Shown piece by piece: positions 63,822 to 64,000 of a stretch of 64,000 nucleotides of DNA (position 1 is the first letter of the stretch; each line of letters begins with the position of its first letter). Position numbers and translations under genes: made by a program. The stretch is from Thozetella sp. PMI_491 (Eukaryota; Ascomycota; Sordariomycetes; Chaetosphaeriales; Chaetosphaeriaceae), in the NCBI GenBank assembly GCA_021432635.1, contig MU270059.1:84003-148002 (forward strand), given 5' to 3'. The notes beneath the pieces were generated by a model. It had not been told where the DNA came from. It searched no databases and saw only the letters and a list, made by a program, of their open reading frames with translations.

Positions 63822-64000
63822 CTATGCGCCGTTTGCAAATGCCACGCCACCAGCAAGTCGATCAATTTCCATCTCTCGTTCGAGTCCCATGACGGTGAAG
63901 AAGCCCTTGGGGTCAAGGCCTTGAGCTTCCGCATCATCCTTACCAGTCTCCATCAGGTACTTGTACGCTCGTCGAATAGTATGCAAAACGGACTTGCCGG
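63822..64000 (-). CDS. Partial gene, 3' end only, unidentified
   Basis: From the window edge the minus strand reads 58 sense codons to a TAG at 63824-63822 (GKSVLHTIRRAYKYLMETGK, then DPKGFFTVMGLEREMEID, ending FANGA). It is open, hydrophilic and protein-like, and looks like the C-terminus of a soluble enzyme. I do not recognise the family; the rest lies beyond position 64000. It is convergent with the methyltransferase gene, 189 bp between stops. Confidence 0.55.
   Translation of the reverse strand, partial: GKSVLHTIRRAYKYLMETGKDDAEAQGLDPKGFFTVMGLEREMEIDRLAGGVAFANGA

Noticed and set aside
1-64000. CRISPR arrays, rRNA and tRNA genes
   Set aside because: No regularly spaced repeats and no convincing tRNA or rRNA signatures were noticed; a tRNAscan-SE/Rfam run would be needed to be certain about tRNAs.

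Overview
The window reads as nuclear DNA of a filamentous ascomycete (Pezizomycotina). Most genes are split by short GT-AG introns (about 40-90 nt, often with CTAAC/CTGAC-like branch sites). The families are typically fungal: Zn2Cys6 regulators, Clr5-ankyrin, HeLo, tannase/feruloyl esterase, Ecm33-like, Ayg1-like, Mnn2-type mannosyltransferase. The load of secreted plant-polymer enzymes suggests a plant-associated or saprotrophic species; I cannot name it. I assigned exon joins by hand and checked the reading phase at every junction.

Layout. 0-7.5 kb: an LTR-like remnant, an eight-exon secreted pectate-lyase-fold protein (-), a secreted sialidase-fold protein (+) and a 7-TM receptor-like protein (-). 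7.5-9.6 kb: gene-free. 9.6-16.1 kb: a Clr5-ankyrin protein (-) and an atypical SDR (-), with two solo-LTR-like insertions, each framed by its own perfect 5-bp target duplication. 18.2-19.7 kb: an Ecm33-like GPI protein. 20.2-31.5 kb: a probable catabolic cluster of an MFS permease and a divergent Zn2Cys6 regulator, an AtuA-family enzyme, and two convergent tannase/feruloyl esterase genes. 32.6-33.5 kb: a regulator-like ORF with no visible zinc cluster.

34.5-41.1 kb holds a head-to-head pair: a 1439-aa protein kinase with ankyrin-type repeats (-) and a 550-aa HeLo-domain protein with a pseudokinase tail (+). With the Clr5-ankyrin gene this forms a neighbourhood of the kind linked to fungal non-self recognition and regulated cell death. 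41.2-55.9 kb resembles the accessory half of a secondary-metabolite locus: SnoaL-like protein, mannosyltransferase, Ayg1-like hydrolase, small Cys-rich protein, DHA2-type exporter, AflR-like regulator with a GC-AG intron inside its zinc finger, and a divergent transketolase. No PKS, NRPS or terpene synthase is in the window. 56.8-64 kb: a GH18 chitinase with a chitin-binding module, a secreted lipase-like hydrolase, a six-cysteine small secreted protein, a SAM methyltransferase, and the 3' end of an unidentified gene.

The genes give three candidate functional units: aromatic-ester or terpenoid catabolism (20-31 kb), HeLo/kinase immunity (34-41 kb), and a backbone-less metabolite locus (41-56 kb).
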